Assembly (NCBI GenBank): GCA_964575975.1
Contig: CAZNTU010000258.1
Location: forward strand, 1-7,706
From: G963674505 sp964575975
GTDB taxonomy: Bacteria > Desulfobacterota > Desulfobacteria > Desulfobacterales > SKZT01
Length of the DNA stretch: 7,706 nucleotides
Direction of reading: 5' to 3'
In this document: one piece after another, positions 5,411 through 7,706 of the stretch
Numbering within the stretch: the first letter of the stretch is position 1
Layout: each line of letters begins with the position of its first letter
The notes under the pieces: model-generated
The model's input: only the letters and a program-made list of their open reading frames with translations
Databases searched by the model: none
Told to the model about the DNA's origin: nothing
Translations under genes and position numbers: made by a program

Positions 5411-5992
5411 TCAACCGAAATGCCGGGGCTTGGTGTAAGACGGGCCATAGTACCGAGGACGGAACTCGGGTTCCTCGCGACTGGGCTCTTCGTAGCTCCC
5501 GTATCTCCATTCGCGAGAAGAGGACTCGTATTGCCCCGAGCTGGACGACCCCAGAAAGCGAGCAGTCAAGAAGCCTGCCATCAGCGCTCCTCCCAATACC
5601 ATGATCGGATTTTCGCGCGCCAAGTGACGCATGTCGCGCAACACTTCCTCCAAGTTTCTTTCTCGGAAGTATTTCGCTACCATGTCGATTCGCTCGGCTG
5701 TCCATTCGGTGCCCCGGGCGAGGGATTCGTGCTCGTCCTTCTTGAAGGTTTCGGCGGCGTCCCTGAGCGCCTGTGCAGTACCCTCCAGATTGCGCTCGCC
5801 CACTTCCTTGCCTTCTTCCAGCTTGGATTGGGCCATGTCGGCAGCTTTTTCCTTTATTTCGCGCCCTTTTTGCCCGGCCGCTTCCTTAGCCCTTTCCGTC
5901 TTTTCCCTTTTCTCCCTGTCGGTTTCGAAATCCGGACCCGGAACAGTTTTGTTCCGGGTCGGGTCGGTGCTTATATCTTTATAGGTAGCCAT
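5411..5992 (-). CDS. YqjD/DUF883-like single-anchor membrane protein
   Basis: The protein has 193 aa. Residues 22-90 are a highly charged Lys/Glu/Ala helix. Residues 95-127 contain WTAERIDMVAKYFRERNLEE and the segment leading to ARENP. The membrane helix at 130-147 (PIMVLGGALMAGFLTARFLG) has a GGxxxxG pattern and the ARFL ending typical of DUF883/YqjD relatives and of proteobacterial 'nutrient-deprivation-induced' proteins. The C-terminus (150-193) is Ser/Tyr/Arg-rich and low in complexity. The start is ATG 5992 with AAAGGAG six bases upstream. E. coli YqjD is a stationary-phase inner-membrane protein reported to bind ribosomes; whether this one does is unknown. It is the first gene of the three-gene operon. 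Confidence 0.82.
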   Translation of the reverse strand: MATYKDISTDPTRNKTVPGPDFETDREKREKTERAKEAAGQKGREIKEKAADMAQSKLEEGKEVGERNLEGTAQALRDAAETFKKDEHESLARGTEWTAERIDMVAKYFRERNLEEVLRDMRHLARENPIMVLGGALMAGFLTARFLGSSSSGQYESSSREWRYGSYEEPSREEPEFRPRYYGPSYTKPRHFG

Positions 5993-6049
5993 AAGATTCT
6001 CCTTTTGTTGCGGTTTCGCTTATTTCTGTTTCGTTTTTCCACAACGGAA

Positions 6050-6078
6050 AATATAGGGTCGAAGGTTCGGGCAAGAAA
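6050..6078 (-). promoter_or_regulatory. Weak promoter candidate for the YqjD-like operon
   Basis: In the 137-bp gap before the operon, the minus strand has TATATT (6055-6050, five of six -10 matches) 17 bp after a poor -35, TTTCTT (6078-6073). The same bases can be read as a heat-shock sigma32-like pair: CTTGCC (6075-6070), 11 bp, CCCTATAT (6058-6051). That would suit a stress operon, but its spacing is at the short limit. I cannot choose between the two readings. Confidence 0.3.
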
Positions 6079-6129
6079 TACACGATTAACCCTAAATAGT
6101 TGTAATCTTACGGTTATTTGGATACGGGC

Positions 6130-7407
6130 TCATCGCCATTTCTCCTTCGGAGGATTGAAATAGCCGAACTTCAAATTCGGAAAGGCATCCCTGATCGTCT
6201 TCAGAACTTTTCTTGCTCCGACAGGCCGGCTGTGCGGGGAGGCTTGCGCCATAATTCGAAAATACTCCATGGGATCGTAATTTAAATTCCGCCATTGGAT
6301 CATATCGACCGGGTGTTTTTCCAAAAACGAAACGAACGCGTCGATTTCCTCCGGACAATCCGTGACTCCCGGCTGATTTAGATAGTTGAGGGAAACGTAT
6401 TTGGCCCTTTCGGCCGCTACAGAAATGCTTTCGGCGACGTCGGCAAAAGAGTAGCCTCTTGGGCGGTAATAGGCGTCGTAACAAGGTTTCCTGGCGCTGT
6501 TCATACTGACGCGAATGCTGTCCAGGCCGGCGTCGAAAAGCTTTTCCAAGACGCGGGGAAGGCTTGCGTTGGTGTTCATGTTGATGGTCCCCTCGGAGGT
6601 TTTAGCTCTGGTTTTCCGGATTGCTGGTTCTATGACGACGGCGGCCATGAGCGGGTCGCCTTCGCATCCCTGACCGAAACTTACAACGGCGTTTTTCACT
6701 CTTTCGATATGGGCAAGGGCGACCTCGGCGATTTCGTCGGGGGAGGGGACAAAGGAAATTCGGTTCTGGCTGCAGGGGATTTGACCGTCGGTCTGGAGGG
6801 ATATGCAACCCAGGCATCCGGCGTTGCAGCTTTTGGAAGTCGGGAGGGGGGCTTCGAACCTTCCCAGAAAAAAATTCTTCCCCGCCGGGCAGCCGTAAAC
6901 AAGCGCGCAATTCTCTATATGGGCGCGCAGCCGGTTGTTAGGCATCTTCCTTCTCATTTTCGCGACTCCCGAACGCACCTTTTTAATATTCATTAATCTC
7001 AGGTCCTGGCGTTTTTCCCTGTCCACGCAAATTGCCGGAGTCACGAACCGGCCATCGCGCCACCCTATCGCCGCGTAGGAAAAAAGCGGCAGTAAGCCCG
7101 CGCCGTCGATCTCCTCGTACGCGGCGGAACCGGCCACCATGTATCCTGGAGAATTGAAGACGGCTGCGGGAAACAGCCTTTCCCCTGGATTGTATGGGTT
7201 GTCTTCAAGAGTTTCCAGTTTGGCCAACGCCAAGTTGAAAACGACCGGGCGACGGTCGGGCAAAAACATGATTTCGCCGCCGAACGGCACAGGGATAGCA
7301 TCCTCGTCGGCCAGGACGCTTATCGTGTCGCCCGCCATGTTCGTGGCCGCGTATCCCTTCAGGTCGAAAATTTCTCCGCGGGCATTGGCGACAACAGCGG
7401 TTATCAT
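6130..7407 (-). CDS. Radical SAM protein of unknown substrate
   Basis: The protein has 425 aa. The 4Fe-4S site that binds S-adenosylmethionine is CNAGCLGC (Cys194, 198, 201; CX3CX2C). It is followed by SFGQGCEGDPL (243-253), which stands where the family's GGE motif sits. Then come TINMNTNAS (274-282), SIRVSMNSA (297-305) and YVSLNYLNQPG (337-347), consistent with strands of the partial TIM barrel. Extra cysteines at 167, 173, 212 and 248 could bind a second cluster. The N-terminal ~160 residues form a separate beta-rich domain (PFGGEIMFLPDRRPVVFNL) that I cannot name. The start is ATG 7407, with AAAGGA about 9 nt upstream; the frame stays open to 7656 but that extension lacks an ATG/SD and covers promoter-like DNA. 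It seems to be a lone gene in a conserved but uncharacterised family. Confidence 0.85.
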   Translation of the reverse strand: MITAVVANARGEIFDLKGYAATNMAGDTISVLADEDAIPVPFGGEIMFLPDRRPVVFNLALAKLETLEDNPYNPGERLFPAAVFNSPGYMVAGSAAYEEIDGAGLLPLFSYAAIGWRDGRFVTPAICVDREKRQDLRLMNIKKVRSGVAKMRRKMPNNRLRAHIENCALVYGCPAGKNFFLGRFEAPLPTSKSCNAGCLGCISLQTDGQIPCSQNRISFVPSPDEIAEVALAHIERVKNAVVSFGQGCEGDPLMAAVVIEPAIRKTRAKTSEGTINMNTNASLPRVLEKLFDAGLDSIRVSMNSARKPCYDAYYRPRGYSFADVAESISVAAERAKYVSLNYLNQPGVTDCPEEIDAFVSFLEKHPVDMIQWRNLNYDPMEYFRIMAQASPHSRPVGARKVLKTIRDAFPNLKFGYFNPPKEKWR

Positions 7408-7435
7408 TCGGATTTTCCTTTCATTTTGTTTTTTT

Positions 7436-7469
7436 GGCGAAGCTCCGATCAATTGCAAAGCCGTTCGCC
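7436..7469 (-). promoter_or_regulatory. Leader hairpin just before the radical SAM ribosome site
   Basis: On the minus strand GGCGAA(cg)GCT (7469-7459) pairs with AGCTTCGCC (7444-7436), giving a 9-bp stem with a two-base bulge. An A-rich stretch and then the Shine-Dalgarno follow. It may stabilise the mRNA or affect initiation; no known riboswitch is recognised. Confidence 0.35.
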
Positions 7470-7514
7470 GTTGAAAGAGAGGTTTCTTCGAGTCGATGCG
7501 AAAACAATTCGTAT

Positions 7515-7552
7515 ATTTAACCGTTGGATTCGAATAAATCAATCGTTCGAAC
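7515..7552 (-). promoter_or_regulatory. Candidate radical SAM promoter flanked by TTCGAA palindromes
   Basis: The minus strand carries TTGATT (7542-7537) and, 16 bp later, TTAAAT (7520-7515). Two 8-bp palindromes built on TTCGAA, at 7545-7552 and 7528-7535, sit just upstream of the -35 and inside the spacer, with centres 17 bp apart. This layout suits a regulator binding two sites over the promoter. It is inferred from pattern only. Confidence 0.35.
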
Positions 7553-7614
7553 TCAATAGCGAATGTTTTCAAGCCATGGGAAGCGTGGTGCATCGACGAA
7601 AAAATGTGATTGCT

Positions 7615-7643
7615 TTGACATCGCGAGTCATGACTCGGATTTT
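7615..7643 (+). promoter_or_regulatory. Plus-strand promoter candidate with a palindromic spacer
   Basis: A perfect TTGACA (7615-7620) is followed by the perfect 14-bp palindrome CGAGTCATGACTCG (7624-7637). A weak -10 follows (GATTTT at 17-bp spacing, TTTGAT at 20). A palindrome between the boxes with a long spacer is the layout of MerR-family operators. It points rightward, toward a possible gene at the window edge. Confidence 0.35.
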
Positions 7644-7682
7644 GATCGTGGGACAATTGCCTGGCGTTTTTGCTTGAAACAG

Positions 7683-7706
7683 ATGGAGCGGTGGCTTGGA
7701 GCGGCT
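7683..7706 (+). CDS. Possible start of a gene running off the right edge
   Basis: ATG at 7683 opens a frame reading MERWLGAA to the window end, about 40 bp after the plus-strand promoter candidate. No clear Shine-Dalgarno precedes it, and eight codons cannot identify a product. It could equally be untranslated DNA. Confidence 0.2.

Noticed and set aside
5420..6163. 247-codon plus-strand frame opposite the YqjD-like gene
   Set aside because: It has no ribosome site or recognisable motif, and it mirrors the charged low-complexity composition of the real minus-strand gene.
7408..7656. N-terminal extension of the radical SAM protein (83 codons)
   Set aside because: The extended start would be TTG without a ribosome site, and the extension covers promoter-like boxes and a leader hairpin. 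ATG 7407 has a Shine-Dalgarno and begins a natural domain.

Overview
The window is ordinary chromosomal DNA from a Gram-negative bacterium. I favour a deltaproteobacterium (Desulfobacterota) or a close relative, at moderate-to-low confidence. The evidence is a lipoprotein MltD-type peptidoglycan lytic transglycosylase (which implies an outer membrane), a proteobacterial-type tRNA Thr-Tyr-Gly-Thr-tuf operon, and a radical SAM family I associate with deltaproteobacteria. I see no insertion sequence, integrase, CRISPR array, toxin-antitoxin pair or phage structural gene.

Layout. Positions 1-884 (minus strand) hold a translation operon: promoter, boxA-like antitermination site, tRNA-Thr(TGT), tRNA-Tyr(GTA), a structured spacer with an internal promoter, tRNA-Gly(TCC), tRNA-Thr(GGT), then the first 17 codons of tuf (EF-Tu), which runs off the left edge. 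The order matches the E. coli thrU-tyrU-glyT-thrT-tufB operon. Divergently, 1129-2952 (plus) encodes an MltD-like lipoprotein with a catalytic SLT domain and three C-terminal LysM repeats. A non-coding stretch with a long inverted repeat and a promoter leads to a solitary tRNA-Arg(CCT) at 3329-3401 (plus). This tRNA has no encoded CCA and an unusual T-loop. Its transcript appears to end at a GC-rich terminator near 3680.

From 5992 down to 3760 (minus) is a three-gene operon of small membrane-anchored proteins: a YqjD/DUF883-like single-anchor protein, a two-helix phage-holin-superfamily-III (YqjE-like) protein, and a DUF3618 protein with two hydrophobic segments and long amphipathic repeats. 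The last two genes overlap by 8 bp. The set resembles the E. coli yqjD-yqjE module and probably acts at the inner membrane in stress or stationary phase, though its molecular function is unknown.

From 7407 to 6130 (minus) is a 425-aa radical SAM enzyme of unknown substrate. Its 300-bp upstream region has a candidate promoter flanked by TTCGAA palindromes. Near the right edge a plus-strand TTGACA box is followed by a perfect 14-bp palindrome, a layout like MerR-type promoters, possibly serving a gene that starts at the edge.

No clearly new multi-gene system is visible. The items most worth a second look are the tRNA-Arg with C at position 55, the nested stem-loop between tRNA-Tyr and tRNA-Gly, the double-anchored DUF3618 protein in its operon, and the uncharacterised radical SAM enzyme.
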